DNA from: Athripsodes cinereus
Lineage: Eukaryota > Arthropoda > Insecta > Trichoptera > Leptoceridae
DNA: 64,000 bases
Direction of reading: 5' to 3'
NCBI GenBank assembly: GCA_947579605.1
Contig: OX388316.1
Span: forward strand, 10,605,290 to 10,669,289
Position numbers and translations under genes: made by a program. The notes beneath the pieces were generated by a model. The model was given only the letters and a program-made list of their open reading frames with translations. It was not told the DNA's origin and made no database searches. Of this stretch, positions 37,907-49,214 are shown piece after piece (positions within the stretch are counted from its first letter, which is position 1; each line of letters opens with the position of its first letter).

Positions 37907-40900
37907 GCTAGATACTATGTGCGAACTTGATATTAATGAAGTAATGTAAGTGTTTCTTGAAGCCCGTTCTACGATAATATCTCCAAGTTTACGTTACCTT
38001 AGATATTCTTTGTACATACCTAGGTAACAGTGCACACAAAGATGTTCGAATAGGATATTTGTTCATAAAATCAGTAAACTAGAAAAGCCAAACAAGATAC
38101 GAAAAGTCAAGTAGAATGAACAGAGAAAGTACGAGACAATATTATAGTAACGAAACACAAAAGAGAAAATAGGATTGGCAATTTTTAACATGTTCTGAAG
38201 ACACGAGAAAAGACACTTGAATTTAATAAAACCTCTTGTGATATACAAGCGCAGAAAAGAGACGACACAAAACTGAACAACTTCTAATAAAGCTAAAAGT
38301 CAGACTTCGCAGAGAAGATAAATAAGAAGAAGAGACATTAAATAGACGGAGGATGATTTCTTCGGGAAATTTTTTCAGACTGAGGAATGAAACGTTATAG
38401 TATATGACTATGTCAAAGTGTTCAAGGTTCCACAACTGCATCTTTCATCAGGTCAGTCCAGCAATGACCCACATTCTGACCTGCTTTCGTTCTACATCGC
38501 AATGAGATAGCTTTGGCTTTATATAATAGTATTATCTTTTAAATAATAAACTGGAAAATACAAACTTGCACTAGGCTTTAGGATAAACAAATAAACATTT
38601 GAACTTAACAGTAATTTAATTTAAAAAAATCTATTATTATTTTTCTATGGGATGATCAGTACACTCGTATTATTTCTAAATATAAAAATTAATGTAAGTA
38701 CAAAGCAATTCAATAACAAAAATACTCAATGTTCGTAAACTATCAATTTATATCTAAACTATCACTATTTAATGACCAAGACTAATCTATTAACACAATT
38801 ATTACCTTCATTTCATACAAATTGAAAAATACACACTTCTAATACTTTGCAAGCTTTATATTCTTATCACAACAATCCTAACAGGTTGGGCGATTTAATA
38901 CTAGAAAGCTAACTAAGGGTTAAGACAAAACCATGACTTGTTTTAATATTCGACGACACGTCTCAGGTAATAAATAAATTGTATCGATTCGATCACGCCT
39001 AAATTTTATTAACCATTCATTCTGAAAACAGACATATTCCATTACAATCACAACTGCCAATAATGAAAAATAGTTGTTCCATAATTTTGGATAAATTTTA
39101 TGACGCGGTTCGCTGAACGCTACATTGATTTATCATTTATTTCAGTTATATTTTAACTCTCCCTCCACCCCATTCCATTATCTTTACTCCGTACTGTTAG
39201 CACTACGAGTTATGCAAATAAAAGCACAATTTCGATATAGAATATAATCCAACGTTTAATTTCATTGCGGAGATTTATAGGTAGTTAATGACACCTAATT
39301 CGAAGGTACTGTGGACTTTTAGTCGGCTGAAATATTATGAAAAGTCATATTATTAATTTCAATTTCAACAATCACTTTTTTAATACTCGCACCATTTGAA
39401 TACACAAAATTTTATGACGTGAACATTTCAAGTCACAGCATGATATTAATTTATACGTATTATGTTGGAGTTACATATATCTATTGCTATTAGAGTCAGA
39501 ACATGCAACATTTAATATAATTATTTTTCATGGTAATACTACAAGAGTAACATGAAGTCAGCAACACTAAAAACATTATATAAATATGACAAGGAATTCT
39601 TTTCATAAAGATAAAGTAGGTTCCGGAAAAGAGAAGGCGATAAAATTTATGTAATCGAAATGAAAAAGTTTTAATCGCATAGTCATTTACATTTATTTCC
39701 CATAATTATGAAGAATCTTCATTCCAACAAAACATTTTTACAATCGCAGTAAAAGTAATGTCTTTCTAGTTATAAATTACAACAAAAATAATGAACCGTT
39801 TTTTTACTAATGGCGTTTTTGATAATTTTAAAAACATTAATTAAAAGTTTTTAAAAATAACAAATTATTATATTTTCATTCCAATAAAATTATTTCAAGT
39901 ATATGCTGACATAGATATGAATTTTGCCGAAATCTATATTCACTCCAAAAGGGGTGAAAAATGGTATGAAAAATGGTATCAAAATACACGATAATTTATG
40001 ACTGACTTTTACTTCAAGATATGAAAATCTGTGGAATACAAATAACACAAGTGTACTACTTTTGTGCTTTAATGCATACCACCTTTCTATGAGTTGGATA
40101 ATTGTTATGATTGTTAGAGAAGACTGATCTTTGATGATCACTGGGTATAGTAATAATGATATGTGTTTTACCTACATTCAAACGGAACAACTGGCACTAT
40201 GCCAATTCGGTGTCTCAATCACTTTATGATACCGACAAGTTCATATCCGTACGATGATATAGGTTACATTATCATTGATACGATATGTCTCTTTAACGAC
40301 ACATTACTGTAAAAGGAATAAACGAGTACCGATATATTGTTGTAATGGTATTACTATTATATTATTTCGATAAATTAAGATTCGAACTAATAAAATAAAT
40401 ACCTATACCAAGCAGGTCGTCTGTAGAATACTACCATTTCAAAAGAAATATTATGTTTATTTCAGTACTGAATACAAAATAACATTCCATCTCATGTTTC
40501 AACGTATAAAAAACTACATTGTTTAATTGAATTGTGAGTATTGTTATATCTTCAAATTTAGTAATCCATATAAACTTTAAAAACAATAGTTTAAACAAAG
40601 ACTTTCATGAAGTATTAAATAACCGAAGAAAAATATTGAAATTCTATTCAGTATCGCCAAAAATCAACAAAGATTTGTATCGTGTTACGATATCTTAGAA
40701 TACGATCGTTCGAAATTGGAGCTTTTAAAAATATAAAACTAATAAACTCAAAAAAATATTCAGAATGAGTATTGGTATTGTACTTGGCATAACTTTGTCA
40801 ACATTGATTTTTATAAATTGCAAAAATAACAAACATAAAAAACACTGTATTACTTTCACTGTCACCCAGTTTCATAAAAGTGAAAATCGGTTTCATAAAC

Positions 40901-41181
40901 TATTTTAAGACTTGTAACTCAGTTAAAATTCTGAATACTACTTATTTGTCATTATAAAATAACGCGTGGCAACTGTTGTTTATATAAATTATCATGGTGA
41001 CCATTGCAACGTTCATCAACAACGTAACATAGCGTAGCAAATAATTAACTCCCCTGAGGAATTTTGAAAATCATAATTTTAATTTGACATTTTGGACATT
41101 AACTTGATGTTTATGAGATCCGTGGGAGGTAAAGGATATTTAAAAAATCTTTTGTAAGTAATTGACCGCATGAACAATATA
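37907..41181. other. No recognisable feature
   Basis: AT-rich, no open frame with a motif, no member of the described repeat families. Confidence 0.5.
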
Positions 41182-41200
41182 AAGTTTCTTATAAAAAAAA

Positions 41201-41245
41201 ACTCACTGATGATGGGTGACTAGTGACTACCCGAAGCCACTGAGT
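41201..41245 (+). ncRNA. Candidate hammerhead ribozyme, solo copy with changed core
   Basis: Helix I is ACTCA (41201-41205) pairing with TGAGT (41241-41245). The core CTGATGA is at 41206-41212, followed by an extra T. Helix II is GGGT (41214-41217) with ACCC (41229-41232) and an enlarged loop that contains a repeated GTGACT. The second core strand reads GAAG (41233-41236) instead of GAAA, and helix III (GCCA) no longer pairs properly. It is recognisably the same family as the 54.1-kb motif but is probably inactive. Confidence 0.5.
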
Positions 41246-41251
41246 CTTAAG

Positions 41252-41436
41252 ACCTGCCGCGCACTGGCAACTTTATCAAAGCAACTATTTAGTTACTTTG
41301 ATAGATTTAAAATGAAATACAAGATATTGAATGCGGCCGCGCGCATCAGCAACTAATTAGTTGTTGCAACTTAATACTCACCCGTGAGTAAACTATTTAG
41401 TTACTGGTGATTAAAATTGCCAGTGCTAGGCAGGCC
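41252..41436. mobile_element. MITE-like element nested in the 41-kb terminal repeat
   Basis: About 185 bp with imperfect terminal inverted repeats: left ACCTGCCGCGCACTGGCAAC, right end complement GGCCTGCCTAGCACTGGCAA. TAAG flanks both ends (41248-41251 and 41437-41440), a possible 3-4 base target duplication of the TAA type used by PIF/Harbinger elements. The interior is rich in CAACTAxTTAGTTG half-palindromes and has no coding capacity. The empty site is predicted from the 54.1-kb relative, which lacks this block. Confidence 0.6.
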
Positions 41437-41500
41437 TAAGATTATTCATAAAGAAAGTAATACAGTTCTTGAAATTCATTAAGAGCTTATTTAATTCAGA

Positions 41501-44249
41501 AATAAAAATACTGAGATTGGTTCCGCTTTGTCTGAAGTTCATAGAAGTTTATCAAAAGTACATACACACAAAAGCTGAAAAGATCAAATACCTAATTAGA
41601 TTATTTATATTTTCTTATTATCAAGAGAGAAGCTCAAATCAAAAGAGGAAAAACAGCAAATCGTAATATCCTTTTTAGTATTCCTATGGAAGATACTCTT
41701 TTATCTACTGAATTCAAATGAGGCTCCACTTTAATGTAAGTGAATTATTTGATTAAATCAACTTTTAAAGTAGAAGTCTTGTGAGAAACATTGAAAAATA
41801 TCGTAAGTTTCGCGATGTTCTATCGTGATTATAACAATATTTTTATGAGAACGTCCACTCATTTACGGCCATTTAAAGATTTCAACAAATATGTCAGGAC
41901 TGGTTATGTTAAAATAGCATAAAATAATAGACTTGGAATTTTCCTTCCTATTTCATGACATTACAAAGAGTCCTTTATAATTAAATTATTGTAATACAAA
42001 CAGTAGTTTATTCTATTCTATTCTCATAAAAAACTTGGTAGAGAATCTCAATCAAGTTTTATATTAAATTACTTAACACTTCACTAATGACATGATAGAA
42101 AAAATCTAATATTTAACATTTGAAAACTATGTCTGAAACGTTTCGTAAAACAATTTAATGAAAATCGTGGAAAGATATTGAAAATAATGTGACAGAAAGT
42201 CAAGTTACAGTTGTCTTAAAGTTGTTATTTTTTCATATGAAATGATAATGTAACAAATACATGCGTCGTATAATCATATTTATTTTGTTAAATTAGTTAG
42301 TTTGTTAACAAAGAGAACCTTATATACATATATATTGAGTATATTTTCTATGGATAAAATATTTTTTGAAAATCTCAAATACGTCTGACAATTTACTTTT
42401 TTTTCTAGAGTTTGTATAATGTATGGAATCTCAAGGGTAACTACGTTTTTAGGATTATCCAATAATCCTTGTCTGATTAGTAGGATATAAAACAGGCGAT
42501 AAATAATAATAATAGATTACCGAATGGAATTGGGATGTGGGAGGGATAAAAATGTTGTTAAGGAGTGGAGAAATAACAGAGGACAAAGGACTCGGTAAAC
42601 ATTTGAAATTAGATAAAAGATACATTGGTAGGTTGATAGGAGTTATACTCGAGGTATTATCTTTGGTAAAATATATTTGCGTTTGGAAGAAGAGTCTGCT
42701 TGGTACGGATGTATAAATAATAGAGGTTAATTATTATAGTTGCTAAGATTGGTTATCATTAACATATTTAATTAAATTAATTAAAACAATTCACTGAATA
42801 TGGTATAATACGTATGAACACACTATATTATTATTTAACTCAACCTATTAATATTAGAGAAGGCATATGTGGTTTCATCGGTAGTTGCTCTGCGCCATAT
42901 GTTGTGAATTTCAATCTAATATATAGACCTAATCTTGAGTATAGAAGTCATACCTATAACCTTTGATATATAGTATTTATTGTATATGTACAATAATAAA
43001 ATGTAAAGCAATGTGTTCTTGATCTTGAAACGCGGGAGTAACTGCATAATACTCGTATTATATCCCTGGATTTGGTTTATACTCAATGCAAAACTTTCAA
43101 TGCTTCTCCAGAATAGGTAATTATGAATTCGGAATACAAAAAATATTCAAAGATTTTCTTCTATTTAAGTACAAACTACAAATGCCAAGAGCTTTCCGAT
43201 ATTGGTCAGTTATTATAACTAGACTGAAATTTTAGGATAGTTGACAAACAAATGAAAATAGAAGGCTAAGTGCAAAAATACGGTAACGATTTCATATAAT
43301 AACAAATTTCAGAGAATATAATCAAAAACCCACTTCCGAGATTCGTGGTAATAACCAGACATCTAATCATTGAATCGGAATGCAAACTTATTAAAACACG
43401 TAGCACATCAAATTAAAATCAGTCTGTTTCTGAATATTACCTTCTTACCTTCAATAATCTGAAGTTTTCTGACCTAAATCAAACTTCGATTCTGCCACAA
43501 CATTTATCAACATCCAACCCCTTAACGGATATTACACTATTAAACGGCGATAAATCAATTGCAATATATTCGCAATTAGCGAATATATCTCGAATTCCTA
43601 TCGCCGAATAGGTAGTTTGCACTAATGGTAGTCGTGACACTCTGGTAATAGTAATTTATTGCGAAAAGTTCAATTGCAGTTTAATGTAACTCCAATTACT
43701 AGGTAACTATTGGAATGATAGTACAAAGGAAGAGAACTACGGTATAAATAAAATTGAAAATAATATTAACTCTAGTTCCTTTTCATAGATGGTATGTTAA
43801 AAAATAATAAGGTCGGAATATAAAGAAACGTTTTGAAAGGAAGTATCTCTTCCCCACTTTATGACTTTGTTGACTCTATATTCTATTACACACTTGAGTG
43901 AAGATAGACGGATGAAGGGCTAGGAAGAAAGGAGACCCTCAAAAATATACTAAACGGTTGGAGATCTTAAGATGTGAGATAGAAAGATAGATATTTACCT
44001 ACTCGTATCATATTTAAGAAGAGAATTTCGAAACATTTAAGTAAATACTGAAGTAAAGGTGGTGAGTTAATATTACATACTGTACTTGACATATTATCGT
44101 GGAGATTCAATTTAACGTAAATTTGAAAGAAACTCTTCAAAGAAAAATGAAGTAGGGAGGTATGTAAAGGAACAAATATTTTTCACGTGATAATTAAACA
44201 TGTATCTGAAAAATAAAAACGTAACTTAAAAATAAAAACATATCATGCC
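41501..44249. other. No gene; one nested palindromic patch
   Basis: At about 43543-43608, CGGCGATA and TATCGCCG enclose ATATTCGC-AATTA-GCGAATAT, a small nested inverted repeat of unknown meaning. Otherwise featureless. Confidence 0.45.
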
Positions 44250-44600
44250 ATTTGAGATGTGGTCCTATAGAAGAATTCTGGAAATAACCTAGAGGGACTA
44301 TATCTCAAATTATGAAGTTCTAAACAAAATCAAAAGGAGGAAGGTATGTCCTCAAGACCATCTCAGAAAGATACGCTAGATGGATTGGACACATAAAGCG
44401 TCACTAAAACCTTCTACAAGAAATAGTAGAAAGGACAAATTAGGGAGCCCCCGCCAATAATACCACGACGATCTTTGCAAAGTTATGAGCTGCATCGCAC
44501 GAAATCGCACGAAAAGTTCAAGAGTTTCGCACAGGAGAGAGCGCAGTGGAAAGAAAGACTACGGACTTTGCTGCAAACAAATCCATAGGATTCAAACCAG
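44250..44600 (+). mobile_element. Decayed LINE C-terminal fragment
   Basis: Interrupted frames read FEMWSYRRILEIT, YISNYEVLNKIKRRK, ISERYARWIGHIKRH, then LQEIVERTN. This is the usual EMWxYRRML ... RNxEVL ... GHIxRH ... LLQ order at the end of insect RTE-like reverse transcriptases. Several stops and frameshifts show it is old. The MITE-like element at 44615 begins just after it. Confidence 0.6.
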
Positions 44601-44614
44601 ACAGAGATAGAGCA

Positions 44615-44765
44615 GAGCCCGTAGACAATTTGTACTTAGCGATCGTCTACTGGCGAACTTTTCGACAATCTACCTACACGTACCGTATAATTATGCGTTA
44701 TTGTTGCAGTTATTGACGAAAATTCGTTTGTAGGCGATCGCCAAGTACAAATTGTCTACGGGCTC
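44615..44765. mobile_element. MITE-like element, 151 bp
   Basis: The terminal inverted repeats begin GAGCCCGTAGACAATTTGTA at each end (right end on the opposite strand). They are identical for 23 bases and similar for about 45, with a unique centre. No coding capacity. No clear target duplication was seen (left flank AGAGCA, right flank AGATAT), so the superfamily is undecided. Confidence 0.7.
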
Positions 44766-45443
44766 AGATATTACAAAAACATTATCGACTTTAATAGCTT
44801 ATGCGGAGCTATATTCACAACGGGACGTACAATCACTTAGTATCTTTAGTATAAAACATCGTAGACAAGAATATAAAAATGACAAAGTATATTATATAAC
44901 AATTAAATAGCGATGCAATGGCAACTGTCACACATCATAGAGGTTGACCGCCAATTACAATAATTGACGCTATCGTGCAAATCGTTATCCTATCACTTAT
45001 TAATCACACAATAGTTACAGTATAAAATAATAGTTAAAGTTAACACATTATCTGATGCGGCGCCAAAATGGAAATGGTTTATTATATACCAAGTTTAAAA
45101 GCAATAGTAATTACCACCGTAATAATAATCGTCTGTCCGTGACATAAAAACCAGAATGCACCACAAAACAATAAGAGCATCTGCCTTATCGTACGGTAAT
45201 AAGCGCAGAATGGACGCGTGCTGAGCTAAATTTTATAACAATTTAGAATGCTCGTGATCGGGATATCTCTGCGCTAAGGTTATCTATATAACAGAAACAT
45301 GGAGCGCTGCGATATGATATTCACTATGTCTCAAACGAATATTAAATGTTGAAGAAACGTTTCGATAATTGTTAATCGAACACAGATCTGAGTATTCGAT
45401 CAAATAACACAATGCTAAAAGTTTGTTACGGTATAAATAGTTC

Positions 45444-45687
45444 CATGGAGTACCCGCCAAATATTATAGTTTTTCTGGTCGAGTGGAGTGCTCTGTAAAA
45501 GATAAATATTCCGAAAATATCACGTTTAAGATATTTAAAATCTTCAGTTCAGCGACGAGGCACGCTACTCATCCTGAATGTCTTAACTTTTATTGGCGCA
45601 GAGATGACGTTTTGCAAGTTCATTACGAGCAATTAGTGCGCTATATAAACCCACTTGTGGGAAATGTCGGGATGGAATGAATGAATA
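45444..45687 (+). mobile_element. Short repeat family copy with long open frame
   Basis: CATGGAGTACCCGCC at the left and CCCACTTGTGGGAAATGTCG, then GGATGGAATGAATGAAT, at the right. A 65-codon frame reads ATRHATHPECLNF in the same register as the 18.9-kb copy. Confidence 0.68.
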
Positions 45688-46255
45688 AAAAATATTAATA
45701 AATAAATATTATGTACACCTAACTTACTAATAGTTATTGCCTTAGTAATAGAAGTTGTAAAGCTCATCCTTTGTAAACCTGTAGTAAACTATTACCCTAT
45801 TTATCCCATAAGTACTCTTTGGCAGGTGTCAGACAATATATTGTGGTTTAGTACCTACTTACACACTTATGTACCTTCCACATTCTAGAAATAAATAAAT
45901 CATTCCTTTAGTCTAAATACAAAAAGCCCATCTTTTAATAATACACATGTTAGGATGTTAGGCCAAAACTTTGGTGTATTATAATAATACTCGCATGCGA
46001 TACTGAATAAAATCATTCGAGAACTTTCATCATTATCACAAATTTCTCAATGTCATGAAAATGCTGAACCTAAAAATAAACAAAACGTAGTCGAATCAAA
46101 TTCACCAAATCAATTTATTAATACTTAGAACAGAATTTCAAAACGATTCAATAGGAGCTAATTAAGACTCTGCGTGACATTCAATTTGTTTATCGAACAC
46201 TTGAGCAACATATTATTATTATTAGTATTACAAACATTTGATTTAGTTAAGACTG

Positions 46256-46372
46256 AAATTGAATTAAACCGCTGATTGTCACGAGTACCTTCAACTTGAC
46301 ATTTGATATATTATGTAGTATAGTTACGTTCTAGTGTCAATAGTGTGCTAAAACTACCACGATGATGAATTA
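46256..46372. repeat. 117-bp direct repeat, first copy
   Basis: From AAATTGAATTAAACCGC to CCACGATGATGAATTA; repeated without visible change 332 bases later at 46588-46704. The intervening segment begins with (CTA)n, an AT run and G10, so a replication or recombination event around simple repeats is likely. Confidence 0.8.
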
Positions 46373-46422
46373 CTACTACTACTACTATTGATATATATAT
46401 GATATGGGGGGGGGGTGAGAGA
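46371..46422. repeat. Simple repeats: (CTA)n, (AT)n and G10
   Basis: TACTACTACTACTACTATTG, ATATATATATGATAT, then a run of ten G. These lie in the spacer between the two 117-bp direct repeats. Confidence 0.8.
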
Positions 46423-46587
46423 TGGTGATGAAAGAATGGTTTTGATAGATAATATATAAAATAGTTACCAAAAATGCCAACGGCTGAGACTCTACTGGGC
46501 TACTTACAGCACTCCAGGAGTTAAAACAATAAAATGGTCTCGATTAAATTATACAGTGAGGCTATATAAATTAAGAGACGACAAGTT

Positions 46588-46704
46588 AAATTGAATTAAA
46601 CCGCTGATTGTCACGAGTACCTTCAACTTGACATTTGATATATTATGTAGTATAGTTACGTTCTAGTGTCAATAGTGTGCTAAAACTACCACGATGATGA
46701 ATTA
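46588..46704. repeat. 117-bp direct repeat, second copy
   Basis: No difference seen from 46256-46372. Its right end runs directly into the 62-bp tandem duplication. Recent duplication or an assembly artefact are both possible. Confidence 0.8.
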
Positions 46705-46816
46705 AATAATAATATTAAACATAATAATTATAAACTTTACTGTACAAAACATTTGATGATGAATTAAATAATAATATTAAACATAATAATTATAAACTTT
46801 ACTGTACAAAACATTT
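46693..46816. repeat. 62-bp tandem duplication
   Basis: Two adjacent units, 46693-46754 and 46755-46816, each GATGATGAATTAAATAATAA ... CTTTACTGTACAAAACATTT, with no difference seen. The first 12 bases of the unit are shared with the end of the 117-bp direct repeat. Confidence 0.8.
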
Positions 46817-46857
46817 GGGTAAAAATAATAAGATTACATATTACAACATGGTATAAA
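46796..46857 (-). repeat. Dispersed repeat shared with 8979-9045
   Basis: AAACTTTACTGTACAAAACA, then AATAAGATTACA and TTACAACATGGTATA, matching the copy at 8979. Part of it lies in the second unit of a 62-bp tandem duplication. Confidence 0.45.
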
Positions 46858-49065
46858 CAAATAGTTTTGCACAATGGGCAAGTATAAATATACCTCATCG
46901 TCTTACGATAATAAGTAGGTAATCGTCATTAAGTTAACGTAACTGATACATACTCGTACGAGCGAAACTAATGCATGAGGAGCTGGATGAATGTGAATTA
47001 ACTGAAAATAATATGGGTTTTATTTGTCTGCCTGTACATTGCGAAGACGAGAATTAATTCCCCTATTGCTTGACAGGTAGAAAAACCAATATAAAATGTA
47101 TAATTATATAAGTAAACATACATGCTACAACACCCAAATAAAATCTATAGATACATATTGCATATACCTACCTACTACAGTATATTACTTAATGTGTCGG
47201 AAAAGGACGATTGATTCAATTATGTGACTCTGAATCAGAGTACTTATGTAGGTATAAACAATTACTTCACTAGACATGATTCCATCTACCGACGTAACGT
47301 AATCAGTTAACGATTTATAATAAAGCAATATGTATATGCCAACATAAATACTTCAGTTGTTTATTACATGTATGTATTTTTGCTTTTTATCCTTTATAGC
47401 TTGCTTTTTTGGACAAGCATAGTTAAACAAATGCCTCTTCTGAAAACTTGCACTATTTGAGTCTCTTCTGGGTAGAAAAATGGTTTATATCTTATTTATT
47501 AAATGAATAAAACAATGATAATAATAATAATAAAGACAATTTATATTTGGCGCCGTTTAATGATCCGTGACCATCTCAAGGGCGCCATGACTTTTCTTGA
47601 AAAGCAGTGTTTTCAGCTTACTCCTGAACGTTGCTATGATACTACAAATAATGAGAAGATTACGAAAATATTGTGACATTTTGCATTAGTTTTATCTATC
47701 ATAAAAACCGTAAAGTATTTTGGAAGCTAAACATTTATTTATATGGATACCTACTTCTTCTATCACACCGAAGGGGATTGCTAGAATGAGTAAAATTTCG
47801 TTTAAAAGCAAAGCACTCAAAATCGAGTAAATTATGTCAAATAAGTTTTGCTTATGATATCAACAAATTTTCTTTTTTGAATTCCATGTTTGTAGCCAGA
47901 GGGATGTCGAGTTTAAAACTAGTACACACTATAACTAGCTATAATAGCTAATAATAAGTTTCCTACGCGTCACACATACTTACCTACCCTCCCCGCTTTA
48001 CGTCGTTTCGCTAATAGGGTATTTAATGATGTTTTACGGTCCTCTTAAATTTATTTTAATGTATGTTATTCTCAACTGGCAATGGTTGTTAGTGAAAAGC
48101 CGATTTTCCTCATGGGCAATTTTAGAATTCTGCGTTGTTGCCCTTTTAGTAAATTACAGCGCTAATGGTTTTAGGAGTTTACAATATAATCTTAAAAGTA
48201 CCAAACTTTTAGGAATATGTTTGAGACCTTTTATGAAAAAAGTAAATTAAATTACTACGTCCGAAGATATTCTATTTATTTTTATTTTGTCTTCACTTGG
48301 AAAATTGATCAACAATTCGAAATTGGAGAAATCGGAAAAACATGCTCATGACTTATAAGGTTTCATTATTAAGGGCGACAAATATTATTTCGCCTGGAGC
48401 GACTAAATACTGTATCGGCCCCTGTTCATTGTATGTGAATAATTAAAATCGTTAGTAATTTTCTTAATACAGTCGCCCTTTTCAAAGCCGTTTTATAACT
48501 ACATTGTTCTAAGTCTACATATCACTAGTGGGTTAAGAAGTGAGGAATAGAGCTACAAAAAATATTGTTAGGAATTACATAATATTATGTAAGCGGTGCC
48601 AAAGATCCCTATTTGCCCTTCGCAAGGATTTAAAAAAAAAGTAGTAAAATAGAAAGTAATAATATTAAAGTATGTGAAATGTATGAAAAATTGTCATAGC
48701 AGGTAAGCTACCCTCCACCCCTAGAAGTCAGACTAAATAAAAGGTGGTTCTACGATTATTGAACAAAAATGATAAAATCCCGAAATAATGCAATCCTATA
48801 TCAAACTGAAAATATATAACAATAAAGTGTAGAAATTGCATGAAAGTACATAAATTAAATGATCTAGAGTTTGTGTGTTCACATTGTGAAAAGACATTTA
48901 TAAATTAAATACACGAATTGTGGAAACTGGGATTAAAGAGTAAAGCCTGGGTACACCCTTGTAAATAAATATAATATAACGTATGGGAGTAGGTACTTAT
49001 TTATATCTAAACTGTGAATATACTCATCCATTCACCTAATGTCAAATTGATTCCAAGCATTATTC
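46858..49065. other. No recognisable gene
   Basis: AT-rich apart from the GC-richer insert at 47545-47640. The 74-codon frame at 48026-48250 encodes a hydrophobic peptide with no recognised motif and is probably chance. Confidence 0.45.
47545..47640. mobile_element. Unclassified GC-richer insert next to an (ATA)n run
   Basis: TTTGGCGCCGTTTAATGATC, then GACCATCTCAAGGGCGCCATG and CAGCTTACTCCTGAACG, directly follows (ATA)n at 47517-47533. This looks like an antisense LINE 3' end with a simple-repeat tail, but no coding motif is visible. Confidence 0.3.
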
Positions 49066-49214
49066 CGTGAAGCACCTGGTAAAAAATTGGTCTAATCTTT
49101 CTCGTAGCTCATCATGAATGATTTTTTTGTTAACAGAGAGGAAAGCTTTCATGTTCATAACACGTAGCTGGTTTACTGGTTACCCCACTTGTAGGATATG
49201 AAATGATGGTATGG
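49066..49214 (+). mobile_element. Short repeat family copy, internally deleted
   Basis: CCGTGAAGCACCTGGTAAAA, TTGGTCTAATCTTTC, then a jump to GAAAGCTTTCATGTTC, ending TACCCCACTTGTAGGATATG and ATGATGGTATGG. GATTCCAAGCA to the left and GATTCCAGGCA to the right may be a decayed target duplication. Confidence 0.62.

Larger units (their letters stand above)
41182..41500 (+). mobile_element. Solo Penelope-like terminal repeat, split by a MITE
   Basis: Bases 41182-41251 (AGTTTCTTATAAAA, then the ribozyme motif) and 41437 to about 41500 (ATTATTCATAAAG, AAGTAATACAG) together align with one arm of the 54.1-kb palindrome (AGTTTCTAATAAAA ... ATTGTTCATAGTG, AAGTAATACAG). The intervening 185 bp is a separate inserted element. 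Unlike the 31- and 54-kb loci there is no inverted partner arm on the left. Confidence 0.5.

Noticed and set aside
43543..43608. Nested inverted repeat CGGCGATA ... TATCGCCG as a MITE
   Set aside because: Arms are only 8 bases with no defined ends or target duplication.
48026..48250. 74-codon hydrophobic frame as a small membrane protein
   Set aside because: AT-rich chance frames encode hydrophobic peptides readily; no conserved motif or gene context.
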